Position numbers and translations under genes: made by a program. This document shows positions 33,966 to 43,196 of a stretch of 64,000 nucleotides of DNA, piece by piece. The DNA is from JBCBKU01 sp965267475. GTDB taxonomy: Bacteria; Pseudomonadota; Alphaproteobacteria; Rhodobacterales; Rhodobacteraceae. The notes below the pieces were generated by a model. The model saw nothing but the letters and a program-made list of their open reading frames with translations, was not told the origin of the DNA and did no database searches. The stretch lies in contig OZ254079.1 of assembly GCA_965267475.1 (NCBI GenBank), positions 3,224,001 to 3,288,000 on the forward strand, given 5' to 3'. Positions within the stretch are counted from its first letter, which is position 1. Every line of letters starts with the position of its first letter.

Positions 33966-35093
33966 TTAGACGGACTGCCTCAGGTCATCCCGCATCCGGT
34001 CGAGCCAAAGGGCCGAAAGAACAAGTGGCCCGGTGTCCACCTCGCCGGTCGCGATCAGCGACATCAATTCGGCAAAGCCAAGGACGTGGCCACGAATATC
34101 CTCGGCCTCCACGTCCAGCCCGCCCAGCTTAGCCGCGTCATCGGGCAAATCGGCGATCCCGATATACGTGTAAAGATACTCGGTCAGCGCTCCGGGAGAG
34201 GGGTAGTAGGATCCAATCGGGTGCAACGCCTGAAGCGTCAGCCCAGCCTCTTCCAGGGCCTCGCGGTGCGCCGTAGATTCCGCGGTCTCGCCCGGGTCGA
34301 TGCGCCCTGCGATTGGCTCCAAGGACCAGGGCTTCGGGTCGCCCCGCGTGAACACGCCGAACCGGAACTGTTCGATCACAAGCACGCGGTCCCGTTTCGG
34401 ATCGTAAGGCAGAACGGTGACCGCATCGGCAGCATGGAAGGCCTCTCGCAGAACGGGTTCGGACATGGACCCATCAAAGCGGGGAAAGGACAATTCCGTC
34501 TCGGCGACCGAAAAGTAGGACGTGTAGGGCCGCCGTCGCGCTTTGACATCAACCGCGTCGGCACCCGTCGCGGACCGCAGGGTTGCCGGGGTTCCCCCCT
34601 TTCGGGCCTGCAACGTCGACGCCGCCCGCATCCGGATGGTCGGTGCGCGGCGTGGCAATTCCTCTGGCGGCATCGTTCCATAAAGGCCCATCACTTCCTC
34701 GGCGGCCAATGTGATCAGGTCCCCCCATTCGGCCACCCAATCCTCAAGCCTCCAAGGGGCTCCCGGTGCCCCGATCTCATGTGTCGGCATATAGACCTGC
34801 GCCCGCTCATGCCCATCCGGCCCTTCAATGTCCGCATCGACAAGCCCATAGCCGAACCCGGCTTCGTAGAAATCGAGCCGCGCCAGGTCGTCACCCGAAA
34901 GCCCGGACAGAACCGCCCCTTCGGCTGCGTCGTCGGCGTCAACCACCAAGGGATAGCTTTGCCCCTTTGCCCAGACAACCTGCCGGCCCGGCCATCGTGC
35001 CGGGCGAAGGACGGCATCACGTCCAAGGACAACCCGCAGCAATGGCGCGTGCAAAAGCGTTCCGTAAAGAAACAACGATGTGGCAGAAGTCAT
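33966..35093 (-). CDS. trgB: TrgB-like fusion of gamma-glutamylcyclotransferase-like and Nudix domains
   Basis: The protein has 375 residues. Residues 1-110 form a GGCT/AIG2-like domain (SLFLYGTLLHAPLL, DDLARLDFYEAGFGY). Residues about 200-370 form a Nudix hydrolase of the ADP-ribose pyrophosphatase type, with the full Nudix box G-RIDPG-E-TAESTAH-RE-A-LEE-AGL. It would hydrolyse ADP-ribose to AMP and ribose 5-phosphate. In Rhodobacter the homologue TrgB contributes to tellurite resistance, by an unclear route. It overlaps trgA by ATGA. Confidence 0.9.
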   Translation of the reverse strand: MTSATSLFLYGTLLHAPLLRVVLGRDAVLRPARWPGRQVVWAKGQSYPLVVDADDAAEGAVLSGLSGDDLARLDFYEAGFGYGLVDADIEGPDGHERAQVYMPTHEIGAPGAPWRLEDWVAEWGDLITLAAEEVMGLYGTMPPEELPRRAPTIRMRAASTLQARKGGTPATLRSATGADAVDVKARRRPYTSYFSVAETELSFPRFDGSMSEPVLREAFHAADAVTVLPYDPKRDRVLVIEQFRFGVFTRGDPKPWSLEPIAGRIDPGETAESTAHREALEEAGLTLQALHPIGSYYPSPGALTEYLYTYIGIADLPDDAAKLGGLDVEAEDIRGHVLGFAELMSLIATGEVDTGPLVLSALWLDRMRDDLRQSV

Positions 35094-35539
35094 GACCAGC
35101 GTTGCGAGAAATATTCGGTAATCCAGCCACAGATGAACCCGCCGATCACGATCGGCAAGACCACCTCGGTCGTCGCGATCAGCCGCGCATAATCGACCAT
35201 GAAGCCCGCCATTTCCTGAAGAGCCTCGACCGGTCCGTCGTACCGGAGCTTGATCGAGTTGTCATACATCTCTTTCCCGGCCCAGATCAGGATGCACCAG
35301 AAGGTGATGGCGAAGACCGTGGTCAAACCATAGCCAAGCGACGGGACGACGCCGTCTCCGGCCCGATGTCCCATGACACGCCAGCCTAGGATCAAACCAA
35401 AGATCCCGTTGACAGGAGATAGGGCGCCGGTTTGCGTGCCTTCCGGCAAAAGCGGCTTCACCAGGTCGGATACGAAAAACGCAAGCGCGCCAAACAGGAT
35501 CGCCGCAATCAGCTTTGCGGCTGTGGGCATAGACGTCAT
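35090..35539 (-). CDS. trgA: TrgA family membrane protein (tellurite resistance locus)
   Basis: The 149-residue protein has four hydrophobic helices (LIAAILFGALAFFVSDLV, GIFGLILGWRVMG, LTTVFAITFWCILIWAGKEMYDN, TEVVLPIVIGGFICGWI). TrgA is defined by this size and topology and by its place before trgB. The biochemical role is unknown; the locus raises tolerance to tellurite in Rhodobacter sphaeroides. Start and stop overlap with trgB and cfa respectively by ATGA, so expression is tightly coupled. Confidence 0.88.
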   Translation of the reverse strand: MTSMPTAAKLIAAILFGALAFFVSDLVKPLLPEGTQTGALSPVNGIFGLILGWRVMGHRAGDGVVPSLGYGLTTVFAITFWCILIWAGKEMYDNSIKLRYDGPVEALQEMAGFMVDYARLIATTEVVLPIVIGGFICGWITEYFSQRWS

Positions 35540-36747
35540 GCCGGCCTCGTCACAGTGATCTGCGTCACGTCACATGTTCCGCTTTGGAAGGTCGACGCGC
35601 AAGAGGTCAGATAAAGGTCCCACATGCGCTTGAACCGGTCATCAAAGCCAAGTCCTTGAATTTCATCCCATTTCTCATTGAACACTTCATGCCACCGGCG
35701 CAGCGTCTGGTCGTAACTTTGGCCGAAAGTGATGGATTTCGACAGCGTAAGACCAGCCTTGGCAACTTCGGCATTCAACACGTTCGGGCTAGGAAGAAGC
35801 CCGCCCGGAAAGATGTATTTCTGAATGAAATCAACACCTTTGCGATAGGTCTCCCATTGCTTCTCGGCAACGGTAATGATCTGCAACGTGGCGTTGCGAC
35901 CTGGGCGCAACCGGTCCATGAGTGTCTGAAAATACACAGGCCAATATTTTTGTCCGACCGCCTCGAACATCTCGATCGAGGCAATGCCGTCATATGTGCC
36001 TTTTTCGTCGCGGTAATCCATCAACTTGATCTCGACACGGTCTGACAGCCCTGCCCGTTCCATCCGTGCGACCGCAAAATCGCGCTGTTCCTTCGAGATG
36101 GTCAGCCCGGTCACCTTTAATCCGCGCTTGGCCGCCGCATATTCGGCAAACCCGCCCCAGCCGCAGCCGATCTCAAGCACGTGATCGCCCGGTTCCGCGC
36201 CCATCTGATCGACCATCGAGGCGTATTTGGCCGTCTGGGCGGCCTCAAGGCTTTCCTGGCCGGTCGCAAACAGCGCCGAGGAATAGGTCATCGTGTCGTC
36301 CAGCCAGAGGCGGTAGAAGTCATTGCCCAGATCATAGTGATACTGGATGTTCTTCTTGGCCTGCCGCTTTGAGTTCGATTGCAGCCAGAAGCGCAGACGT
36401 TCATAGGCCCGCACAAGTCCCATACCCGGGAAACCGTTATAGATGTCGCCTTCATCGTGGTGAATGAGGTCCATCAACGCCTGAAGGTCCGGCGTGGTCC
36501 ACCATCCATCCAGATACGCTTCGCAGAACCCCAGATCGCCTTCGCGGATCAGTCGGGCGAAAACGTCCGGATGATGTGCGTGAAGCTCGGCCACCGCGCC
36601 CGGGGCGCTGCCTTCTGCCCGAAACCGACGCCCATCGGGCAGAACAATATCAAGCCGTCCATGGGTCAGCTTCTTCGCGGCTTCAAATCCAGGAGCAAAA
36701 TAGCGCGGCAGGTCCCGCTGCCCCGCGGTCGTCGTCAAGATGTCCAT
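35536..36747 (-). CDS. cfa: Cyclopropane-fatty-acyl-phospholipid synthase
   Basis: The 403-residue cytosolic or membrane-associated enzyme methylenates unsaturated acyl chains of phospholipids using AdoMet. The AdoMet motif is VLEIGCGWGGFAEYAA, and the family signatures YHYDLGNDFYRLWLDDTMTYSSA, GLTISKEQ and QKYIFPGG are present. The N-terminal 100 residues form the lipid-binding part. ATG 36747 was chosen because AGGGG lies 5-6 bases upstream; an earlier in-frame ATG overlaps that ribosome site. It is the first gene of the cfa-trgA-trgB operon. The link suggests a membrane-stress role for the locus. Confidence 0.92.
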   Translation of the reverse strand: MDILTTTAGQRDLPRYFAPGFEAAKKLTHGRLDIVLPDGRRFRAEGSAPGAVAELHAHHPDVFARLIREGDLGFCEAYLDGWWTTPDLQALMDLIHHDEGDIYNGFPGMGLVRAYERLRFWLQSNSKRQAKKNIQYHYDLGNDFYRLWLDDTMTYSSALFATGQESLEAAQTAKYASMVDQMGAEPGDHVLEIGCGWGGFAEYAAAKRGLKVTGLTISKEQRDFAVARMERAGLSDRVEIKLMDYRDEKGTYDGIASIEMFEAVGQKYWPVYFQTLMDRLRPGRNATLQIITVAEKQWETYRKGVDFIQKYIFPGGLLPSPNVLNAEVAKAGLTLSKSITFGQSYDQTLRRWHEVFNEKWDEIQGLGFDDRFKRMWDLYLTSCASTFQSGTCDVTQITVTRPA

Positions 36748-36861
36748 CGGTCCCCTCATCTCGTTTGGTGAAGCTAGACCGGATAAGGCGCGGGAAACAA
36801 GCGGCTTTGGGACACTTCCCGGGCGATCCGGCAGCCCTGAATCCGGCAAGGGCCAGGGGTG

Positions 36862-38298
36862 TCACGCAGCGTCGTTGCGGAACCTGTCATAAGCCTGAAG
36901 CGCCCGTGCCCGCCCGTCTGGCAAGCTGACAACCGGCGCTGGATAGCGATCGTCGGGCGACAGCCCCCAGGCACGGGGGATCGCCCTGAAGAAGCTAAGC
37001 GCGTCGTCCCCCGGTGCGCCCTGCCCTTCGGCAATCCAGCGGCTGCGATAGGCGCGGTCCGGGTCAAACTTGTCGGCCTGCGTGTCTGCATTGAAGATCC
37101 GGAAATAGGGCGCGGCATCGGGGCCGGACCCCGCCGTCCATTGCCAACCCATCGCATTGGCCGCCGGATCCCAGTCGGCCAGACAGTCCGCGAACCAGTC
37201 GGCTCCGACCTTCCAGTGACACATCAGATGCTTGGTCAGATAGGACGCGACGATCATCCGCGCCCGATTGTGCATCGTGCCCGTGACATACATCTCGCGC
37301 ATGGCGGCGTCGACGAACTCGATGCCTGTGCGCCCCTGCCTCCAGGCCTGGACCTCTGGACTGTCCGCATCCTCGGACCACGGAAAACTCTGCCATTCCG
37401 GGCGCCAGGTTTCGGACGTGATATGGGGCGTGTGATATGCGAGGTGATAGGCAAACTCGCGCCACGCCACTTCCTTCAGGAAATGCTCGGCTTCGGACAT
37501 GCCCCCTTCCAACGCCCTCAGCCCTGCCATCCAGCAGGTTCGGGGAGAGATCTCGCCATATGTCAGGTTCTCGGACAGACGCGATGTGGCGGCTTCCGCC
37601 GGGAAATCACGGCGCGACTTGTAGGTCGCGATTGGCCCATCCACGAAGCTATCCAGTCGTGCCAGGGCCGGGCCTTCGCCGACGGCCAGATGCGGCAATA
37701 CGACCGCCGCACCCCGGTTCATCGGACCCGACAGGTTCCAGTCGGCGGGATCTTCCGAATTGGGCCAGGCACTTGGTGGCCGAAGGCTAGTCACCACTGG
37801 CGCCGCGCTGCCAATCTCGATCCCGCGTACCGCGCGCCAAAACGGCGAATAGACACGATAGGGCCCACCAGAGCCCGTTTTGACCGTCCAGGGTTCGAAC
37901 AGCACGTGTCCGGTGTAACTTTCGGCATCGACACCTGCGTCCTTCAGCGCCGACTTGACGGACGTGTCGCGGGCAATGGCATCCGGGTCATAAGCACGGC
38001 TCCACCAGACTGAGGTCGCCCCGGTTTCGTCGAGCAACGCCCGAAGGGTTGCCAGCGCATCGCCCCGCCGGAAAACCAGACGCGATCCGATCCCGGCCAA
38101 TCGCCTGCCGAACGCCTCGGCCCCCAGACCAAGACGCCAGGCCGGGCAGGCCCCGGTCGCTTCGGCGACCTCGTCCCAGATGAAGACGGGGATCACGGGA
38201 CGGCCCGACGCCTGGGCGGCGGCAAGCCCTGGATGGTCGGTCAGGCGAAAATCTCTCCGAACCCAGAACAGGATCGGGCTGTCAGGCACATTGGTCAT
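36862..38298 (-). CDS. phrB: Deoxyribodipyrimidine photolyase
   Basis: The 478-residue flavoprotein repairs cyclobutane pyrimidine dimers with blue light. The N-terminal antenna domain starts ILFWVRRDFRLTDHPGL. The C-terminal FAD domain has SRLSENLTYGEISPRTCW, WREFAYHLAYHTPHI, GRTGIEFVDAAMREMYVTGTMHNRARMIVASYLTKHL and the Trp-rich WDPAANAMGWQWTAGSGPDAAPYFRIFN. The length is normal. It lies 32 bases upstream of, and in the same direction as, acuI's end, and 114 bases before cfa. Photoprotection genes are typical of surface-water marine bacteria. Confidence 0.95.
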   Translation of the reverse strand: MTNVPDSPILFWVRRDFRLTDHPGLAAAQASGRPVIPVFIWDEVAEATGACPAWRLGLGAEAFGRRLAGIGSRLVFRRGDALATLRALLDETGATSVWWSRAYDPDAIARDTSVKSALKDAGVDAESYTGHVLFEPWTVKTGSGGPYRVYSPFWRAVRGIEIGSAAPVVTSLRPPSAWPNSEDPADWNLSGPMNRGAAVVLPHLAVGEGPALARLDSFVDGPIATYKSRRDFPAEAATSRLSENLTYGEISPRTCWMAGLRALEGGMSEAEHFLKEVAWREFAYHLAYHTPHITSETWRPEWQSFPWSEDADSPEVQAWRQGRTGIEFVDAAMREMYVTGTMHNRARMIVASYLTKHLMCHWKVGADWFADCLADWDPAANAMGWQWTAGSGPDAAPYFRIFNADTQADKFDPDRAYRSRWIAEGQGAPGDDALSFFRAIPRAWGLSPDDRYPAPVVSLPDGRARALQAYDRFRNDAA

Positions 38299-38329
38299 AG
38301 AAGGGGGCTTAGGGCCCAGGCCCCTTCGG

Positions 38330-39319
38330 TCAAGCGCGCACGTCGACCACGACCCGGCCTTTGACCTGCCCTTTCAGAATGTCCGCCCCAAGTTTCGGCA
38401 AATCGCCCATGGTGGCCGGCACGATCATTGCCTCAAGCGCCTCCATCGGCAAATCCCAGGCGATCCGCTGCCAGGCCTTCTGGCGTTTCTCAAATGGCGC
38501 CATCACGCTGTCGATGCCCAGAAGGTTCACCCCGCGCAGAAGGAACGGGATCACCATGGCTGGCAGGCCCGCGCCGCCGGCAAGCCCCACCGCAGACACC
38601 GACCCCCCGTATTTCATCTGTCCAAGGACACGGGCCAGCATGTCCCCGCCGACCGCATCTACGCAGCCGCCCCAGGTTTCGGTCTCAAGCGGGCGCTTGA
38701 CCGTCTCGGCCAGATCTTCACGCGGAACGATCTGCGTCGCGCCAAGACCTTTTAGATAGTCCGCAGTCTCGGGGCGACCTGTCACAGCCGCAACTTCATA
38801 CCCGATATTGGCCAAGATCGCCGTCGCGACCGAGCCGACGCCCCCTGCAGCACCAGTCACCAAAACCGGTCCGCCAATATCCTGCAATCCGTGGTCCTCA
38901 AGCGCGAGGATGGCCAGCATCGCGGTCAAACCGGCAGTGCCCACGGCCATCGCCTGGCGCAGATCAAGCCCCTCGGGCAATGGCACCAGCCAATCGGCTT
39001 TGACGCGCGCTTTCTCGGCATAGCCGCCCCAATGGATCTCGCCCACGCGCCAACCGGTCAGAACCACGTGATCACCCGCGCGATAACGCGGGTCTTCCGA
39101 ACGCGCCACGACACCTGCGAAGTCGATGCCGGGAACATGGGGATAGGTTTTCACAAGCCCGCCGCCTGGACCGATGCAAAGGCCATCCTTGTAATTCAGC
39201 GTCGAGTAATGGACGTCGATGGTGACTTCGCCATTGCCCAGACGATCCTCGTCGATCTCTTGAACCGCCGCATGGGTCTTCCCGTCTTCGTCCTTTTCGA
39301 CGACAAGTGCTTTGAACAT
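38330..39319 (-). CDS. acuI: Acrylyl-CoA reductase (NADPH), AcuI
   Basis: This 329-residue medium-chain dehydrogenase/reductase of the YhdH/AcuI type reduces acryloyl-CoA to propionyl-CoA with NADPH, a detoxifying step of DMSP breakdown in roseobacters. Motifs: STLNYKDGLCIGPGGGLVKTYPHVPGIDFAG at the N-terminus, the NADPH-binding VLVTGAAGGVGSVATAILA, and SVSAVGLAGGAGLPA. No structural zinc cysteines are present, as expected. The start is preceded by GGGAGAGA. No other DMSP gene is visible in the window, so it may also serve general acrylate protection. Confidence 0.88.
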   Translation of the reverse strand: MFKALVVEKDEDGKTHAAVQEIDEDRLGNGEVTIDVHYSTLNYKDGLCIGPGGGLVKTYPHVPGIDFAGVVARSEDPRYRAGDHVVLTGWRVGEIHWGGYAEKARVKADWLVPLPEGLDLRQAMAVGTAGLTAMLAILALEDHGLQDIGGPVLVTGAAGGVGSVATAILANIGYEVAAVTGRPETADYLKGLGATQIVPREDLAETVKRPLETETWGGCVDAVGGDMLARVLGQMKYGGSVSAVGLAGGAGLPAMVIPFLLRGVNLLGIDSVMAPFEKRQKAWQRIAWDLPMEALEAMIVPATMGDLPKLGADILKGQVKGRVVVDVRA

Positions 39320-39797
39320 ATTCTCTCCCTCAAATGCCTGCGTTGGGCCGCCGTCCCGTTCCGGGCATGACGTTTGAATTCCTGTCCTCTGGTCGAACTC
39401 TGGCCAATGTCCGCTTTGTGTGGATCTGACCGCGGTTCAGGATCCCATGGTCGATGCTGCCTTGCCGCGATCCAATAGATCCGCCCTGACGTCGAGTCCG
39501 TTCATCAGAAGTCGCAGGCGCCACCGTCGCCAAAGGGCGTCGGTTGTACCGTGCCACGGTCGTGTAAAACGCCGGATCAACCATTCCATTCCCCCAAGGG
39601 CATCCGCGCCGGAAAGGTATGGCCGGACGATCCCCACCGCCGAGAAGGCGGGCTAAGTGGTTGTTATCGATGCAGGCCGGGTCCGTAAACCTGTCCATCG
39701 GTCTGACCCGGTATCTTTGTGATTAATCGCGTCTTGCCGGGCACGGCCTTCCGCCTTAGCGTCCCTTGCGATCTGGGACCCAAATGGGAGTGATGTG
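39320..39797. other. Intergenic region, no supported gene
   Basis: A minus-strand frame at 39437-39637 (66 codons, starting MGIVRPYLSG) is open but matches nothing I know and has no good ribosome site. The region contains the divergent promoters of acuI and the binding-protein gene. A stretch near 39405-39440 has the AATGTCCGC sequence also found near 24668, possibly part of decayed dispersed sequence. Confidence 0.4.
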
Positions 39798-40844
39798 ATG
39801 ACGAGGACCTGGTTGGCCGGAACGGCCGTCCTTGCGCTTTTGGCTGGAACGGCGGCGGCGGAAGACCCCGACCTTCTGGTCTTTGATTGGTCGGGTTTTG
39901 AGGAAGACGCTTATTGGGCCGTCTATGCTGAACAGCATGGTCAATCGCCGACCTATGCGTTTTTCGGGGAAGAGGAAGAGGCCTTCCAAAAGCTCCGTTC
40001 GGGCTTTCGGGCGGATGTGGCGCACCCTTGCCCGCAATCAGTGGACAAATGGCGTCAGGCCGGTCTGATCGAACCCTGGGACCTGTCGAAGATCCCGAAT
40101 TTTGCGGGCGTCGACGAAAGCTTTCGCACCGCACCGGTCCTGACCGACGGCGGCGACGTCTATTTCATTCCTGCCGACAACGGGTCGACGGCGATCGCGT
40201 ATAACACCGATGAGATCTCGGCCGATCAGGTATCTTCGCTCGCGGTCTTTCTGGACCCGGCACTGGCAGGGCGCATTTCGCTGCCGGACAATGTTGACGA
40301 TGTCTATGCGCTTGCCTACCTCGCCACCGGCACGTCCGACTGGACTGTGGCGACCGAAGACGACTTCAAGAAGGCCAGCGACTGGCTTCGCCAGGCCCAT
40401 CAAAACGTCCGCGCCTATTGGGCGGATGGGGCAGAACTGGCGCAACTGATGGCGACGGGCGAGGTCCTGGTGTCCTGGGCCTGGAACGAAACGCCAGTAC
40501 AGATGTCGGACGAAGGCCACCCGATTGCGTTCAACCGGTCCCCTGCCGAAGGCTCATCGGTCTGGTTCTGCGGCTATGTGAACATGGTCGATGGCCCGGG
40601 ATCGGAAAACAAAGCCCATGATTTCGTCAACAGCTTCCTGGATCCGTCCGTCGCGGAATATATCGTGACCGAATGGGGGTACGGCCACGGGAACGAGGCG
40701 GCGATGTCGGATCTTCCGCAGGAAACGCTTGAGGCCGTGGGCTTCGGACCGGTCGACGTGCCCCTGCTTCAGCAACTGCCGATGGACACGCGGCTGCGCG
40801 AAGCGATGATTGCCGAGTTCGAGAAGATCAAGGCCGGCTTCTAG
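39798..40844 (+). CDS. Spermidine/putrescine-type (PotD-like) solute-binding protein
   Basis: The 348-residue periplasmic protein has signal peptide MTRTWLAGTAVLALLAGTAAA followed by EDPDLLVFDWSGFEE, the usual start of PotD-type mature proteins. The family segments VYFIPADNGSTAIAYNTDEI, GRISLPDNVDDVYALAYL and ADGAELAQLMATGEVLVSWAWNE line the ligand pocket. ATG 39798 has GGAG 7 bases upstream, better than the overlapping GTG at 39795. No permease or ATPase lies next to it, so it is an orphan binding protein. Polyamine specificity is assumed from the family. Confidence 0.88.
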   Translation: MTRTWLAGTAVLALLAGTAAAEDPDLLVFDWSGFEEDAYWAVYAEQHGQSPTYAFFGEEEEAFQKLRSGFRADVAHPCPQSVDKWRQAGLIEPWDLSKIPNFAGVDESFRTAPVLTDGGDVYFIPADNGSTAIAYNTDEISADQVSSLAVFLDPALAGRISLPDNVDDVYALAYLATGTSDWTVATEDDFKKASDWLRQAHQNVRAYWADGAELAQLMATGEVLVSWAWNETPVQMSDEGHPIAFNRSPAEGSSVWFCGYVNMVDGPGSENKAHDFVNSFLDPSVAEYIVTEWGYGHGNEAAMSDLPQETLEAVGFGPVDVPLLQQLPMDTRLREAMIAEFEKIKAGF

Positions 40845-41028
40845 ATGCTCGACCACAGGGGTCCGGAAACGGGCCCCTGCATCCTTCCTCTGGCGTCCCG
40901 CATCACTTTGCGCACTTTCAGAAGCAAACCCAGCGCCCAGACCCGTTCCGATTTTCCGAGAACCTGAAGTTTAAGGGAACTTTGATGTTTGGGGCCCAAT
41001 CTCGTCCGGTGGATTGGAGGCGGGGGCA

Positions 41029-42090
41029 ATGGCCGACATCGAGGGTGACGAGAATAACAACTCGCTGAACGGCACGTCCGGCAGCGACAATATAAAGGGC
41101 AAGGAAGGCCAGGATACGCTGAATGGAAGCGGCGGATCCGACACCGTTTCCGGCGGCGCTGGCAACGATACAATCGATGGTGGCAGCGGCAACGACACCG
41201 TATATGGCGGAAGCGGCGACGACGTCGTGACCGGGGGGTCCGGCGATGACGTCATCATTGGCGGCAAGGGCGACGACACGCTGACTGCCGGCAATGGGTC
41301 AACGACGGACACGTTCGTCATTCGTGACGGTGACGGCAATGACACAATCACCGATTTCGACCCGTACGAGCCGGATATCATCCGCTTCGACATGGCTGAG
41401 ATGAACAGCTATCAGGACGTGCTGGATCGGATCACCACGGACGGCCCGGACACCATAATCACCTATGACGACGGATCGACGACACGCCTGCTCAACGTGA
41501 ACCCAAGCGATCTGTCTTCGACAAACTTCGAATTTGGGCCCGAACCGGTCTGCATCGAGGCCGGCGCACGCATTGCAACGCCCGTGGGCCCAAGACCGAT
41601 CGAATGCCTGCGACAAGGGGATCTTGTCGACACCCGAGACAATGGACCGCAGCCGATTGCCCAAATCATTGCGGACCCCATTCGGTTTCGGGGCGCCGCC
41701 GACCGACGCAAGCCCATTTTGATCGCAAAGGGGGCGCTGGGTGCCGGGACGCCATCAAGCGATCTTGTCCTGTCACCGCAGCATCGCGTTCTGATGATCG
41801 ACGACGAAAAGGGGACGTCCGTTCTGGTCCCGGCGGTCAAATTGTTGGGCTTTCCGGGCATTCGCCGGATGAGCGGCCGCAAGAAAGCCCGGTATTTCAA
41901 CCTTCTGCTGGACGGGCATGAGATTGTTTTTGCAAACGGGTGCGCGGTGGAAACGCTGTTGCTGACCGCATACGCGCGGGCCCGGCTGGCCAAGCTGAAC
42001 ATGAGCGAGGCTACAAAAACGACGCAGGCCCTCAGCCTCCATCCTATCGCAAGGAAGCCGCCGAAAAATTGTCTGATGACGCCGGTTTGA
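41029..42090 (+). CDS. RTX calcium-binding repeat protein with Hint domain
   Basis: The protein has 353 residues. Residues about 10-95 contain six to seven acidic nonapeptide repeats (GGAGNDTID, GGSGNDTVY, GGSGDDVVT, GGSGDDVII, GGKGDDTLT) that bind calcium and fold into a beta roll. A FDPYEPDIIRFD segment follows. From Cys175 onwards (VCIEAGARIATPVGPRPIECLRQGDLVDT) it is a Hint (Hedgehog/intein) domain, with the LSPQHRVLM block. RTX proteins are normally secreted by type I systems; the Hint domain may cleave itself. Start: ATG 41029 with GGAGG 8 bases upstream. No secretion genes are adjacent. Roseobacters often carry several RTX-Hint proteins. Confidence 0.9.
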   Translation: MADIEGDENNNSLNGTSGSDNIKGKEGQDTLNGSGGSDTVSGGAGNDTIDGGSGNDTVYGGSGDDVVTGGSGDDVIIGGKGDDTLTAGNGSTTDTFVIRDGDGNDTITDFDPYEPDIIRFDMAEMNSYQDVLDRITTDGPDTIITYDDGSTTRLLNVNPSDLSSTNFEFGPEPVCIEAGARIATPVGPRPIECLRQGDLVDTRDNGPQPIAQIIADPIRFRGAADRRKPILIAKGALGAGTPSSDLVLSPQHRVLMIDDEKGTSVLVPAVKLLGFPGIRRMSGRKKARYFNLLLDGHEIVFANGCAVETLLLTAYARARLAKLNMSEATKTTQALSLHPIARKPPKNCLMTPV

Positions 42091-42191
42091 GAGATTAGGC
42101 ACCAAGACGACCGCGACACTTCAGAGCCAGCGCTTCTTGGCGACTGGGAATTCCACGTTAGGTTCGCCATGACGCGTAACCTGAACGGCGG

Positions 42192-42566
42192 ATGCCCATG
42201 ATCGCAACTCTGAACACAATCGCCGCGCTTCTAACCATTGGCTTCGGCGCATTCGGCTTCCTCGCGCCCCGGTTCACTCTGGGCGCGCTAGACCTTCAGA
42301 CGACGGGCTCGACCATGGGACTGTCGGAAATGCGGGCCTCGGTGGGCGGGCTGTTTGTGGTTTTTGGGGCCTACGCCCTGATTTTCCCGACCCGCGAGGC
42401 GTTCTTCTTCCTAGGGATTGTCTATCTGGGCGCCGCCCTGGGCCGGTTCCTGTCGCTTGCGCTGGACCAGCCACCCTTTGCCAAGGTTCTGGTCTTCGGC
42501 GGAATCGAACTGGCGCTTGCAGCACTTTTGATCGTGATCAACCGCGCGCCCCAAACGCCTGTATAG
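42192..42566 (+). CDS. Small membrane protein, DUF4345-like
   Basis: The 124-residue protein has four hydrophobic helices (TLNTIAALLTIGFGAFGFLA, SVGGLFVVFGAYALIFP, AFFFLGIVYLGAALGRFLSL, VLVFGGIELALAALLIVI). The pattern TIGFGAFGFLAPRFTLGALDL and STMGLSEMRASVGGLFVVFG resembles DUF4345 membrane proteins. Function unknown. Two starts six bases apart (42192 and 42198) are possible. Confidence 0.7.
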   Translation: MPMIATLNTIAALLTIGFGAFGFLAPRFTLGALDLQTTGSTMGLSEMRASVGGLFVVFGAYALIFPTREAFFFLGIVYLGAALGRFLSLALDQPPFAKVLVFGGIELALAALLIVINRAPQTPV

Positions 42567-42624
42567 GAACAATTTTTCCCAGTTCCGAAAACGCGGAATT
42601 GCGCGACGACCGTTCGATCCTTAT

Positions 42625-42905
42625 ATTGGGCATGTTCCTTCGGGGACTATGGACATAAACGCGCGCGGAATAAGCGGATCGGACCCGGGGGCGGTACCCG
42701 GCGGCTCCACCAAATCTCCTGTCGTTGGAAGGATCTTGGGGCCGAAATAGGATCGACGGACGTGTAAAGGCGTGGCTTTGTCCCGGCGAGGTACCACTGT
42801 TATCGGTCCGTTAAGCATAATTGCCAACGACAATCATGCTCCGGTTGCTCTCGCTGCTTAATGCAGTGCGATAAGCCGAAATCTTAAGCCCTTGCGCCTA
42901 GCCGC
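42625..42905 (+). ncRNA. ssrA: tmRNA, permuted two-piece alphaproteobacterial form
   Basis: The gene is circularly permuted. The acceptor piece comes first (GGACTATGGACATAAACGCG ... GGGGGCGGTACCCGGCGGCTCCACCA, CCA at 42710-42712). After a short spacer the coding piece begins near 42738 with GGGGCCGAAATAGGATCGAC. The tag frame at 42823-42858 encodes ANDNHAPVALAA and ends with TAA. tmRNA rescues stalled ribosomes and marks the product for ClpXP. The mature pieces arise by removal of the 42713-42737 spacer. The outer ends are approximate. The region 42906-43196 has no gene; CTCCGGAGTATTTTTGCCAAGAAGAAA at 43053-43080 looks like a family-typical element or terminator. Confidence 0.93.
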
Positions 42906-43196
42906 GTAAGGCGGGGTTCGCAGGCACCTGGCAACAGAAGCCTGCATTACCCTTCCCGGACTTGATCAAACATGCCGCGCCCGCCCGATATCGGGCAGAG
43001 GTATTGCGCCGCCTGCCGGAAACGCGGTGGCGAGCGGCCAGCCCCTCGCGTTCTCCGGAGTATTTTTGCCAAGAAGAAAGGGCTTGTCTTGGGCCCGGAC
43101 CCGTGGCACGCCTTTGCCATGGGGCCCGTGCGACCGCCCCGTGAGGCTTCGCGCCCAAGGATCGCATCCGCTGAGTTTTGTCAGAAAGGATGCCCT

